From assembly GCA_030425385.1 (NCBI GenBank), contig JAUIAH010000001.1, positions 620,001 through 684,000 on the forward strand: a stretch of DNA of 64,000 nt. Reading direction: 5' to 3'. The DNA is from Verrucomicrobiia bacterium (GTDB lineage Bacteria; Verrucomicrobiota; Verrucomicrobiia; Verrucomicrobiales; DEV007). Positions 53,201 through 61,018 of the stretch are shown here, piece by piece; positions within the stretch are counted from its first letter, which is position 1, and every line of letters begins with the position of its first letter. The translations under genes and the position numbers were made by a program. Below the pieces are notes generated by a model, which did not search any database, was not told the DNA's origin, and saw only the letters and a list, made by a program, of their open reading frames with translations.

Positions 53201-56200
53201 TGTAGGGAAAGCCGATGAAGAAGAGCGTGGCTTCGCCAAGCGAGTTTTGAGAGAGGAAGCCTTGGTCACGCTCCGGGACCTCCAGGGTTTCATAGACGCC
53301 GGGATCCGGTGTGAAGACCGCGCGAAAGGACGTGCCAAGATAGCTAAGCTGCGCAGCTTCCAGACCGAAGGTGAAGCCGATACGTTGTCCCGAGGGGCTA
53401 TTGAGATAGATGCGTGTTCCGACTTTGTAACCATTGGAAGAGAACGCGGCACCATTGTCGGGTTCGGTTTCGTTCAGCTGCGGGTTGGCGTAGCCGAGAC
53501 TCCAGCCATGGCCGAAGTCACCCACAACGTCTGTGTCAAAACTATCATAGGTGCGCTTGATCTCGATGGGTAGACCCGCAAGAGCCACGGTGAGATCGGT
53601 GAAATCCTGGCGCAAACGTCCAAGCTTCACGTTCCCCTCCACATTCACCAACACCGCATCGGTCCATCCGAGGCCGATGTCGTTCCACACCGTGACACGA
53701 ATGACATACGCGTTGTTCTTGAGTAGGGTCGCGTCCAGGCTGGCCAAGACAGTATCAGGATCGGGAAGGGCCGTGCTCTCCGCGAGGCGTGTGTAAGCGC
53801 TAGGATTAGCATCGAGCTGGTTGAGGTCAACCTCGCTGGCCAGAGCGTAATCGACATACCATTCGTGAATGTCGTGACTGGAGGTGATCGTTCCAACGAT
53901 GTCCGTGAGATAGGTGATGTTTTCTCCGAAGGTAGGCGAGGCAATGCTGATCGAGGGATAAAGAGCCTCCGTGGAAACGCGTAGGCCGAAGGCATGCCCG
54001 GCGTGCGCGGTCAATCCACTTTCATCTGTGGCGCTGACGCGAATGAAGTATACTCCATCTGCCAAGGTATCGCCAGGCAACGTGGCCAAGCTCGCATTCA
54101 CCACCACCTCATTCCCCTGACCAAGCAACACGTAATCTGGATCATCTGCACTCAGGTCGTAAGGATCGATCGCGTCCACGAGTGCATAATGCACCTCCCA
54201 GCTCACAAGATCTCCGTCGGTGATGGTGCCCACGACTGCCGTGTCACCATCGATCACGACTCCCGATCCTGGTGTCTCGATCTGGATCTGCGGCGCGTTA
54301 GCTGCACGTTCACTCAAGCTCGGCGCGTTGGGGCTAGAAGGGATGGTTCCGTCTGCATTTCTCACGGCCAATGTCAGGGTGCTCTCACCCGTCTGGCCAG
54401 CGGCATCCGTGGCGGTGGCCGTGAGAATTAATTGCCCAGGCCATGCCGCCGTGACCATGGCGTTGCCATCGGCGTCGAGACTGACATGGGCGCCATTGGC
54501 TGTGAGAGAAAGCGAGGCCACGCCAAAGTCATCGGTTCCGCTGACTTGGAGGGGCACCAAGTCACCAGCTTTGGGATCTGAGTGATCCGCTGAAGTCGAG
54601 ATGAAGGCCTTGGGTGGCAGATCACGGCCCATGCGCCCGAAGTCCACGTCTGTCACGGCTTCGCCTTCATCAACCGTCACCACGTGGTAGTCCGTTTCCT
54701 GTGGCACGTAGTTGATGGCCTCGAAACCGGTCAGATCAAGACCGGGAAGGGAGCCACCATTGTTCAGTGATTTCACACGAATGTAAGAGATGGGAAAGTC
54801 GATCCCGAACCGCTCTAAATCGAAGCCCACGGGGCCGCCTTCATCGGCCGCTGCGAGAAAGACCATCTCAGAGGACTTCTTCCCCACCGATACCTCGAAC
54901 CGTTCGCCTTTGAAATTGTTTGCGGAGGTCACCACCTGGAAGTCGTTTCCAGGCCCGTCGATGATCTGTTCGTCATCGAACCGTACGGTGACCGTCGAGT
55001 CTTTCGAGAGGGCTAGCACTTCAGTGGTGTTGTAGAGGCCTATGGGAGGAATGTCTCCCCGATTGCCAATCGGCTTCAGAAGGATGTTAGGGTCAACAGC
55101 CTCTGGCTCTTTGCCCAGGACCACGAACGGGGGCTCCCAGCTGGCGGTGGCATTGAACCCGTAGGGAAAGGGAAAGGCACCTTCACCCGAATGATCGAAA
55201 CTCTCGATCGCATCCGGTAAGCCATCCGGCGTCGCCGGTATTCCACCGGGAACGGTCTGGATCCAACCCAAGGGCAATTCTTGCATCACACGATAGGTCC
55301 CTGGGCTGACATCAGTGAACGTGTAGTGCCCATCGCTCCCGGCCGCGGTGAATGGCTCGTTCTCCCCACGCACTCCGTTGTCATCGAGATCGAGAAAGAT
55401 CACGGTTCCGAGGGCCGGGTCCTCTCCCCCCAGATTGCCGTCACCATCCTCATCGATGAGTGCCTGACCGGCGATGCTGCCAGCGGTGAAGTTGGGAACT
55501 AGAGGATCCGTGCCTTTGAATAGCACTTCTTCACCATCGCCAAAGCCATCGCCGTCTGTGTCAGGCAAGAGATGATTGGTGCCTAACAAAGCGCCTTCTT
55601 CAATATCACTGAGCCCGTCGCGATCACTATCCATGGGTGGATGCGCTAACACTCTGACAAATTGGCGGTCCTCGTTGAGATCAAACGGTAGAGTTGATTC
55701 GAAGAACTCACCGGTGCCATAGAAGGCTTCGCCAAGTGGCTGCCAGTCAACGAGATCCATGCTCCACTCAAACTGATACGCGGCGCCCGCACGGCTCTGC
55801 CATTCGAAGAAGGCCGCGCGATCCGGCGTCGACTCCGCACCAAAGTCCAGAAACGAAGCCCCATCGGTTGGGTCCGTGCCTGCGGCGTATTCCTGGCGCG
55901 TGGTCTGTCCATCGCCATCCAGATCGAGATCCCAATCCGCTGTGGTGAGCCCATAGTGGGACAGCCAGAACGGCGTCGCCGCGTTGCTAGCGCTAGCATC
56001 GATTGCCTCATCGGCTGGAAAGAGGAAGCGCATCATCCCACCGAGCCGGATTCGGTAGTCCTCCGGCGACGAGCCTGAAACATCGGCAAAGCCGCGGCGT
56101 AGATCCCTCTCGATCACCATACGGTCACTGTGCTTTGTCACCAGGCTTCGACGCGTGTCGTTGACCTGACCGAAGTCTTTCGTGCCGCTGTCGATATAGA

Positions 56201-57482
56201 GTCGTATCGAACGGTTCGTCTCCGTGGAAAGAGCGCTCTCCAGGTTAGGAAGCAACTCGGGCTGGATGGCTCCGATCTTGCCAAAGTAATGATGGTGATC
56301 CCAGCCCAAATAAAGTGCTAGATTGGCTCCCAGCTCGTAGCCGACAAAGGCGGTGTTCGATGCACCTCGCAACACACGATAGCGATTCTGTATTTCTGGC
56401 AGAAACTCCAGCTTGAGAAAGTCGGCAAACGTTTCCGCGGTGCCAGGCTGATTCAACACGGTATCGCCCAACGCAGCGCATTCGGTCAGAGCGCTTCTCG
56501 AAAGCAGATCGATGCCGACGATGATCACCTCATGTGTCTGGCCCGTTGCCATCAAATCTGAAAGGATCATTCCGTTAGGATCAAGCGCTGGCTCAGGAGC
56601 GTGCGCGAAGCCCAGGACATTTGGATCATCCTCGAACAAGGCCTGCCCGAAAGCCACGCAAACCAAGGGGTAGTAGCGATCGGTGTGCTCGTCGTAGCCA
56701 CGAGGCAAGAGCACGCGGAAAGGGCGTTCCTCTCCCAAGATCGCCGATGTCACTGTTGGCAAATCGTTCGGGTCATCATCACGACGAGGCGGAGAAACCG
56801 TGGCGTTAGGTTCGTAAAGAAAGAGTGCTTCGTTCTGAACATAGAGCGTTTCGCCCGTGCTCGTGTAGACGGGGTCATCCTCAGGCGCGCCGCCCAGCGC
56901 GGCTGGTTCGCGAGAGGTGTCCGCGCCATCGGTGAAGAAGAATGCAATGGCCTTGTTCGCCTCGCCGATACCAGTTGCTGTAAACCAGCCATCGGTTTCG
57001 GAAAGGGTGACCGATTGCACCGCTCCCTCATCTTGATGCCAGTGCAGGACCGGATTCGCCAGAACCCCTCGATAGGCAATGGTCTTCGTCGCCGGGTCCA
57101 AGACGACCGTTGATGTGCTCGCCGACATTTCCGCTCCCAAGGGGGTGCCATTGCTAGGGCTGGCTGATTCAAAGCCGAAGATCCCACGCGAATAGAACTG
57201 GTAGGTGTAGTCCCGGTTGACCGGAAGCGAGACGTCGATTTCCCAGACATCTTCTGCGATCGCCTCCATGGTCACGGCCTGGGTCACATCGTTGTTGCCA
57301 AGTTCGGGTAGGTTCCCGAGAACGAAAGCTTTCTTGTTCGCTCCGATCGCGCCTTGGTAACGGAACGTGACCACCTCGTGCGTCTGAGCCCATAGGGCCA
57401 ATGGAAGAAGCGAAACAAGGGCGAGAATGCCAGCGCGGGCGGTCATCGCGAGCTTTGGAAGGGTAGGGGATACGAATCTCAT
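50250..57482 (-). CDS. giant exported RHS/YD-repeat protein with N-terminal CBM and dead esterase-like domains
   Basis: 2410 residues. Signal peptide near 15-32 (AGILALVSLLPLALWAQ). Domains in order: CBM20/48-like E-set (VTFRYQGAIGANKKAFVLGN), an esterase-D-like alpha/beta-hydrolase domain at about 250-480 in which the nucleophile motif G-x-S-x-G reads GYELGA (E383), Asp-rich TSP3-like repeats (DSDRDGLSDIEEG; DTDGDGFGDGEE), an SdrD-B module (GSIAGQALIDEDGDGNLGGE), Ig-like domains, then from about 1320 an RHS shell: GLPIEIKRTYDSFD, many YD repeats and the core RFAGRLFDEATGFYYNRARW ... GRFLSEDPIGFEGGDLNLYR ... DPTGN. After the core only 57 residues remain, ending in five Gly and ACVPGMLR; no toxin family or immunity gene is recognisable. 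It converges on the Hcp operon. Confidence 0.93.
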   Translation of the reverse strand: MRFVSPTLPKLAMTARAGILALVSLLPLALWAQTHEVVTFRYQGAIGANKKAFVLGNLPELGNNDVTQAVTMEAIAEDVWEIDVSLPVNRDYTYQFYSRGIFGFESASPSNGTPLGAEMSASTSTVVLDPATKTIAYRGVLANPVLHWHQDEGAVQSVTLSETDGWFTATGIGEANKAIAFFFTDGADTSREPAALGGAPEDDPVYTSTGETLYVQNEALFLYEPNATVSPPRRDDDPNDLPTVTSAILGEERPFRVLLPRGYDEHTDRYYPLVCVAFGQALFEDDPNVLGFAHAPEPALDPNGMILSDLMATGQTHEVIIVGIDLLSRSALTECAALGDTVLNQPGTAETFADFLKLEFLPEIQNRYRVLRGASNTAFVGYELGANLALYLGWDHHHYFGKIGAIQPELLPNLESALSTETNRSIRLYIDSGTKDFGQVNDTRRSLVTKHSDRMVIERDLRRGFADVSGSSPEDYRIRLGGMMRFLFPADEAIDASASNAATPFWLSHYGLTTADWDLDLDGDGQTTRQEYAAGTDPTDGASFLDFGAESTPDRAAFFEWQSRAGAAYQFEWSMDLVDWQPLGEAFYGTGEFFESTLPFDLNEDRQFVRVLAHPPMDSDRDGLSDIEEGALLGTNHLLPDTDGDGFGDGEEVLFKGTDPLVPNFTAGSIAGQALIDEDGDGNLGGEDPALGTVIFLDLDDNGVRGENEPFTAAGSDGHYTFTDVSPGTYRVMQELPLGWIQTVPGGIPATPDGLPDAIESFDHSGEGAFPFPYGFNATASWEPPFVVLGKEPEAVDPNILLKPIGNRGDIPPIGLYNTTEVLALSKDSTVTVRFDDEQIIDGPGNDFQVVTSANNFKGERFEVSVGKKSSEMVFLAAADEGGPVGFDLERFGIDFPISYIRVKSLNNGGSLPGLDLTGFEAINYVPQETDYHVVTVDEGEAVTDVDFGRMGRDLPPKAFISTSADHSDPKAGDLVPLQVSGTDDFGVASLSLTANGAHVSLDADGNAMVTAAWPGQLILTATATDAAGQTGESTLTLAVRNADGTIPSSPNAPSLSERAANAPQIQIETPGSGVVIDGDTAVVGTITDGDLVSWEVHYALVDAIDPYDLSADDPDYVLLGQGNEVVVNASLATLPGDTLADGVYFIRVSATDESGLTAHAGHAFGLRVSTEALYPSISIASPTFGENITYLTDIVGTITSSHDIHEWYVDYALASEVDLNQLDANPSAYTRLAESTALPDPDTVLASLDATLLKNNAYVIRVTVWNDIGLGWTDAVLVNVEGNVKLGRLRQDFTDLTVALAGLPIEIKRTYDSFDTDVVGDFGHGWSLGYANPQLNETEPDNGAAFSSNGYKVGTRIYLNSPSGQRIGFTFGLEAAQLSYLGTSFRAVFTPDPGVYETLEVPERDQGFLSQNSLGEATLFFIGFPYNPDEFILTTKDGTEYAYHETEGLLGVTDEAGNQLLFSETGIRHSSGAEVTFTRDTLGRITTINSPDGASWQYGYDANGDLVSVTDPTSTTTTFRYYDDPAHYLKEITDPLGRKGVRYEYDAEGRLAAIIDENGNRSEQTWDLNGFSGSVSDYRGNVTTLRYDARGNLLQEELPNGGVIMRAYEDPTNPDLETSVTDAKGHVTTYTYDTRGNQTKIQPPSGRATEMTYNEANQVTLHTFPSLRTEEMTYSEVGKLIERKFSNTVKRYFTHNNAGQTATYMDATGREWFYDYSNDPFEQLNAITLFDGTTIAATYHSSGLIASLAMPDGGTTTFSYDAKHRLTTREDAFGNETQVTYLADKVKTITDPAGLVTDHTFDSRGNLTQETIGTATAVYGYDADDNRTSVTDPTGNTTTTSYNAGNKVVTETDPNGNMTTHTYDLSGNRLSTIDRNGRKRTFVYDDQNRMTTERWHDPSDDAVIHEMTFEYSRNQVLSSVTDGDLEYSFSRVATPEITTFHMTFPEGAQRSIHYVYEDLDQVRRVRLGATDLYRYTRDHSGNVGIVQLNAPGSDQDARFDIHRNYSSQSRVYTRYDEFTTITNDNLVGTTTVDVDLDGLPLVITHKDGTGTPYVSRGTLTLTRNARRGLATADDGANLASYGYDSHGQVTNVTNSTRANESYAYDLNGNRALSGDITSTGNRLSETTTHEYEYDLEGNLTQRRDKGTGEIMDLAWDHRNRLTKVVLRPSIGASATKTVVYHYDYRDLMIGRTEDGGTTAWTLYGRDDMPLCEFTGAGAEPSRIFYYVPGDNADQFIAEWREGKGLRWLHTDHLGSVRSVTDISGNQIATIDYDAFGQTVALTETAAGDAGDLRFAGRLFDEATGFYYNRARWMDPNIGRFLSEDPIGFEGGDLNLYRYAANNPISQKDPTGNSVAAEYGEVVKQVAERAIENGLELGETIDDCFKGIAEALSSGNGGGGGAACVPGMLR

Positions 57483-57887
57483 CCCCCTGGGAATCCCAAT
57501 CTAGACGACGATCTTACAGGAAACTTCCGCAGCCGCCCAAATTTGGGCGCCAAACCACCCGATTGTCTTGAGAATATCCGCACGAGTTCGTCACGTGGGA
57601 TGCGACATCCACAGCCGCAACCTTTGATTTCCTCACATCACGATAAGAATAGAAGCCAATTAGTTAAGGGACAGGGGCAATAATGGTAAAGCAGTTGTCG
57701 AAGCAACAGTAGCCGTTAATTCTGCCCCCGTCTTCTCTTTCGCAATTGTTCTAATCTAAACTAAGCAACTAACCAACAGTCACTGCTGAGTGTTGTGTCT
57801 GACTTGCGCTATCTGTTAGATTATGGCCGTTTGTTATTGTTGTGCGATTGCCGGCGCTCCCTGATTGTCCAGCCAATCGGTGTGTGC
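57483..57887. other. 405-base intergenic region
   Basis: It lies upstream of the RHS gene and downstream of the beta-propeller-like gene, both on the minus strand, so the RHS promoter should be in the part near 57500. It contains the inverted GGGGCAG-type repeat pair at 57668-57732. No protein-like frame is evident in the rest. Confidence 0.5.
57668..57732. repeat. inverted GGGGCAG-type repeat pair
   Basis: The left arm GGGACAGGGGCAATAATGG and the right arm, whose reverse complement is GACGGGGGCAGAATTAACGG, form an imperfect palindrome around a small GTTG/CAAC hairpin. It is related in sequence to the direct repeats at 1937-2023. The arrangement resembles REP/BIME-type elements mobilised by Y1 transposases, none of which is visible here. 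Confidence 0.45.
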
Positions 57888-59261
57888 TCAGCGACGAGGA
57901 TGCAGTGCTGGATCATCGAGATCGATGCGATAGAGTACCTGATTGTAATCGTACTTCGCGGTGGGCGTGGAGGTCTTGCTGAAGGTCTTGGTGTAGGTGC
58001 CTTCGAATAGGAGGATGTTGGGGGTTTCCGCAGTGAGGTGAGGGTGAAGGCGGGGATTGTAGAAGGTGTAGTGGTGGTGGCTGAGGACTTTCACGGCGTT
58101 GGCCCATGGCCCTATGGGCGTTGGCGCTTCTGCGTACCAGATCTCGCCGAGAGCAGAGGATTCTCCGAACTTTTGTGTGAAGATGGTCACCCAACAGTTG
58201 CGATGGCGACTCCAGGCGATGGATCCCCGGTGAGGTTCGATACGCTGGGATCCGTCTTGAGTGGGGACATGGGTTTGTGGCTCGAGGGATTTCCACTGAT
58301 CGGGATCGGCCCAGTGGTCGAAGTCGGCGCGGCATTTCAGATGTGGGAAGGGATCTCCAAAGAGTGCCCAGGGAATGCCTTCGTCGTCTTTCCAAAGGGT
58401 GACATGGCCTTCGGGCAAATGCAGCGGTTTGTGAGGATCGGAGGCGGTTGGTTCCCATACATCACGGAGATGGTCGAACTGCTGAGTGGTCTCGTTCCAC
58501 ACGGCGAGGCCAGCACGGTAGGCTTCCAAGGGTGGGCGGATCTTTACATACGTGCCGACGAGGCGTGGGGTGCCTTCGGCATGAGGAAGGCTAACCAAAC
58601 CACTGAGCCAGGTGGGACCATCCCCTTCCATTTGGCAAATCGATCGCACGTGTCCATGGTCATCCTGGAAATAATCAAGGGAGAGCTTGAGAGGTGGTTC
58701 GAATGATGTGAGGGCCTGTGGGTGAGTGGTGGCCCCTGTCATGTGGAAATGGCCCAGGGGATAGTGAGGCACGTTGGTGTCGCCCCAAGCCCAGAAGAGC
58801 TTGCCGTTGTGCAGCGCATTCTGAACACTATCACATCCCGTGATGCCTGATTCCGGCCAAGACCTTTCTTCGCCAAGTTGCTGACTTTCACTGAAGAGGC
58901 CTGCGCCCGTGAGTCGTCCAAGGCGTTTGGCGATTGCCGTGCGGGTGACCTGAATGGTTAGGCGGGCGCCGGGTTTGGGCGTGAGTCGTACCCCTCGGTT
59001 GCCAAAGCCGTCCGCAGCGACGGTGTAGCCGGGACTTTCCACTGCAAACCATGTTTCGCGTCCCATGAACTCGGGCAGATCGAAAGCGATCTTGCCAGCG
59101 TTGTCCGTGATGAAACGCGCGTTGCTGGTGGTCGTCAAGGTCACGAGGGGCACGGGCCACTCAGTGGTGCGGTCGATCACTCGGATCTCGCATCGTTCGC
59201 CGAGCGCAGAAGCCAGCAGGCTGCATGTACAGGTGATGAGGGAGAGGAATCGGTGGGCCAT
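57888..59261 (-). CDS. secreted protein with carboxypeptidase-regulatory-like and beta-propeller-like domains
   Basis: A 457-residue exported protein with a signal peptide (RFLSLITCTCSLLASALG). The first domain (about 22-110) is a beta-sandwich of the carboxypeptidase-regulatory type (VPLVTLTTTSNARFITDN, GRETWFAVESPGYTVAAD). The remainder resembles DUF4185/GH43-like five-bladed propellers: LFWAWGDTNVPHYPLG, GPTWLSGLVSLPHAEGTPR, and GEIWYAEAPTPIGPW. These often bind or cleave glycans, but I cannot identify catalytic residues. The frame is open 133 codons further upstream inside the divergent sensor-kinase gene; the signal peptide fixes the start. Confidence 0.65.
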   Translation of the reverse strand: MAHRFLSLITCTCSLLASALGERCEIRVIDRTTEWPVPLVTLTTTSNARFITDNAGKIAFDLPEFMGRETWFAVESPGYTVAADGFGNRGVRLTPKPGARLTIQVTRTAIAKRLGRLTGAGLFSESQQLGEERSWPESGITGCDSVQNALHNGKLFWAWGDTNVPHYPLGHFHMTGATTHPQALTSFEPPLKLSLDYFQDDHGHVRSICQMEGDGPTWLSGLVSLPHAEGTPRLVGTYVKIRPPLEAYRAGLAVWNETTQQFDHLRDVWEPTASDPHKPLHLPEGHVTLWKDDEGIPWALFGDPFPHLKCRADFDHWADPDQWKSLEPQTHVPTQDGSQRIEPHRGSIAWSRHRNCWVTIFTQKFGESSALGEIWYAEAPTPIGPWANAVKVLSHHHYTFYNPRLHPHLTAETPNILLFEGTYTKTFSKTSTPTAKYDYNQVLYRIDLDDPALHPRR

Positions 59262-59330
59262 GGCGGTGGGAAATGTCCTTGATAACACAAGGGCTCGCGT
59301 TTCGTCCACTCCAGGGCAGAATACGGAGCT

Positions 59331-60590
59331 ATGGAAGTCCTGATCTTTGCCCTGGGCGTCGCCGCAGGGGCGCTCCTTTGGTGGCTCACGAAGGGGCGTC
59401 GCACGGCGGAAGCCTTGCAGAAATGCGAAGCCGAATTGGTGGACCGGCAGGAGCGCCATCAGAGCCTCTTCGATCACGCGGTGGAGGGGATTGTGACGAT
59501 GGGCGAAGACCGCGTGATCCGTTCGATCAATCCTGCGGGTTTGAAGATGTTTGGCTATGAAAAGCATGAGCTCGTCGGGCAGAATGTCAGAGTGTTGATG
59601 CCATCGCCGGACCGGGAAGCGCACGATGGGTATGTGCATGAATACCTCAAGACGGGTCACAAGAAGATCATCGGGATTGGCCGGGAAGTCTTGGGGATGC
59701 GCAAAGATGGCTCGACATTTCCGCTAGAGTTGTCCGTGGCGGAATCCCACTTGGCCAGTGGGCGCTCGTTCACCGGCATCCTTCGGGACGTGACCGAGCG
59801 CAAACGCGCGGAGGAGTCGCTGAGGCAGGTGAATGATCATTTGGAAGAGCTGGTGAAGGAACGGACCCGGGCTCTGGAAGAGGCGCAAGAGACGCTGGTA
59901 AGGAAAGAGCGCTTGGCCACTCTGGGTCAGCTGGCTGGAAGCGTGGCTCACGAAGTGCGGAATCCGTTAGGAATCGTGCGCAATGCCGCGTATTATTTGG
60001 AGAATACGGCGACGGATTTGGATGACGATGCACGCGAAAGCCATGCGGAGATTCGCAGAGGGCTAGCGCGGGCCGATCGTATCATCACCGAGTTGTTAGA
60101 CTACGCGCGCGATCCAAAGACTCGCCATGCGGAGTTCTCGCTGGCAGAGGCCATTCGGCAAGGTCTGGACGGGCTCGCCGTTCCTAGGGAAGTGACCGTG
60201 CATGTGCCTTGTCCGGAACCGGATGAGCGCTGTCATGGTGATGTCGAGCAAGTGGGACAAATTCTGAATAACCTCCTGGTGAATGCCATTCAGGCCATGC
60301 CTGATGGGGGGATGGTTTCCATCGCCTGGGAGCCGACAGACGATGCCGTTACCGTGGTGGTGACGGATACGGGTGTGGGCATGACGGCGGAACAGCTGGA
60401 GAAGGTCTTCGAGCCACTCTTCACTACCAAGACGCGAGGGATTGGCCTGGGGCTGGCGCTGTCGCAACGCTACGCCGAATTGAATGGAGGACGCCTCACG
60501 GCGGAGAGCGTCCCCGGGAAAGGGGCCACTTTCCGATTCACGATTCCGCGGGCACCTACCACGGATTCCTTGCCAAGCACCGACGATTAG
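59331..60590 (+). CDS. FixL-like PAS sensor histidine kinase
   Basis: A 419-residue kinase: one N-terminal membrane helix (VLIFALGVAAGALLWWL), a PAS domain at about 40-155, coiled linker, HisKA with phospho-acceptor H207 (LAGSVAHEVRNPLG) and a HATPase domain (NLLVNAIQAMPDGG, DTGVGM, GIGLGLALS). The PAS domain matches oxygen-sensing FixL: MPSPDREAHDGY places a His (H98) at the haem-ligand position and KIIGIGR keeps the Arg (R118) that contacts bound oxygen; a second FixL Arg is Glu here (HEY). So it is probably a haem-based gas sensor. It starts 69 bases from the divergent gene at 59261 and 24 bases before a receiver-domain gene. Confidence 0.92.
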   Translation: MEVLIFALGVAAGALLWWLTKGRRTAEALQKCEAELVDRQERHQSLFDHAVEGIVTMGEDRVIRSINPAGLKMFGYEKHELVGQNVRVLMPSPDREAHDGYVHEYLKTGHKKIIGIGREVLGMRKDGSTFPLELSVAESHLASGRSFTGILRDVTERKRAEESLRQVNDHLEELVKERTRALEEAQETLVRKERLATLGQLAGSVAHEVRNPLGIVRNAAYYLENTATDLDDDARESHAEIRRGLARADRIITELLDYARDPKTRHAEFSLAEAIRQGLDGLAVPREVTVHVPCPEPDERCHGDVEQVGQILNNLLVNAIQAMPDGGMVSIAWEPTDDAVTVVVTDTGVGMTAEQLEKVFEPLFTTKTRGIGLGLALSQRYAELNGGRLTAESVPGKGATFRFTIPRAPTTDSLPSTDD

Positions 60591-60613
60591 GGCTAACTCC
60601 CTGCCCAACACCG

Positions 60614-60994
60614 ATGAAGATGATTTCCACCCACGGTCTCCAATGGCTCGTCGTCGATGACGAGCCCGATTTGGTGAGCAGTCTGCGGCGCATTCTCAAG
60701 GCCAAAGGCTTTCGCGTGGAGGGAGCGAATAGCGGCCTGGAAGCGGTCGAATGGGCACGGCGCCATGCGCCCGATGGCCTCATCATCGATCTTAAAATGC
60801 CCGGCATGAATGGCGTGGAAGCTGTGCGCGAGATTCGAGCCATGCTTCCCAAGGTTCACGTGATCTTCATGACAGGCTACTCGGAACTCACCGCCGAGGC
60901 CGAGGCCGAGAAACCTGTTTCCGTCTTGTCCAAGCCGGTCGATCCCGATCAGGTCTGCGCCCTCATCGAGCGGGTGCCTGGCTATCTTAACTAA
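60614..60994 (+). CDS. single-domain response regulator (CheY-like)
   Basis: A 126-residue receiver domain with acidic pocket DDE (15-17), phospho-acceptor D59 in LIIDLKMPG, Thr in FMTGYSE and Lys in LSKPVD. No output domain. It follows the FixL-like kinase by 23 bases and is 24 bases before a second receiver-containing kinase, so it probably passes phosphate between them. Confidence 0.92.
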   Translation: MKMISTHGLQWLVVDDEPDLVSSLRRILKAKGFRVEGANSGLEAVEWARRHAPDGLIIDLKMPGMNGVEAVREIRAMLPKVHVIFMTGYSELTAEAEAEKPVSVLSKPVDPDQVCALIERVPGYLN

Positions 60995-61018
60995 GGGACA
61001 AAGAGGCGACTCGAATCC

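Noticed and set aside
43523-57482. A complete type VI secretion system
   Set aside because: Only Hcp-like and RHS proteins are present, all with export signals; no sheath, baseplate, VgrG, PAAR or ClpV gene lies in the window.
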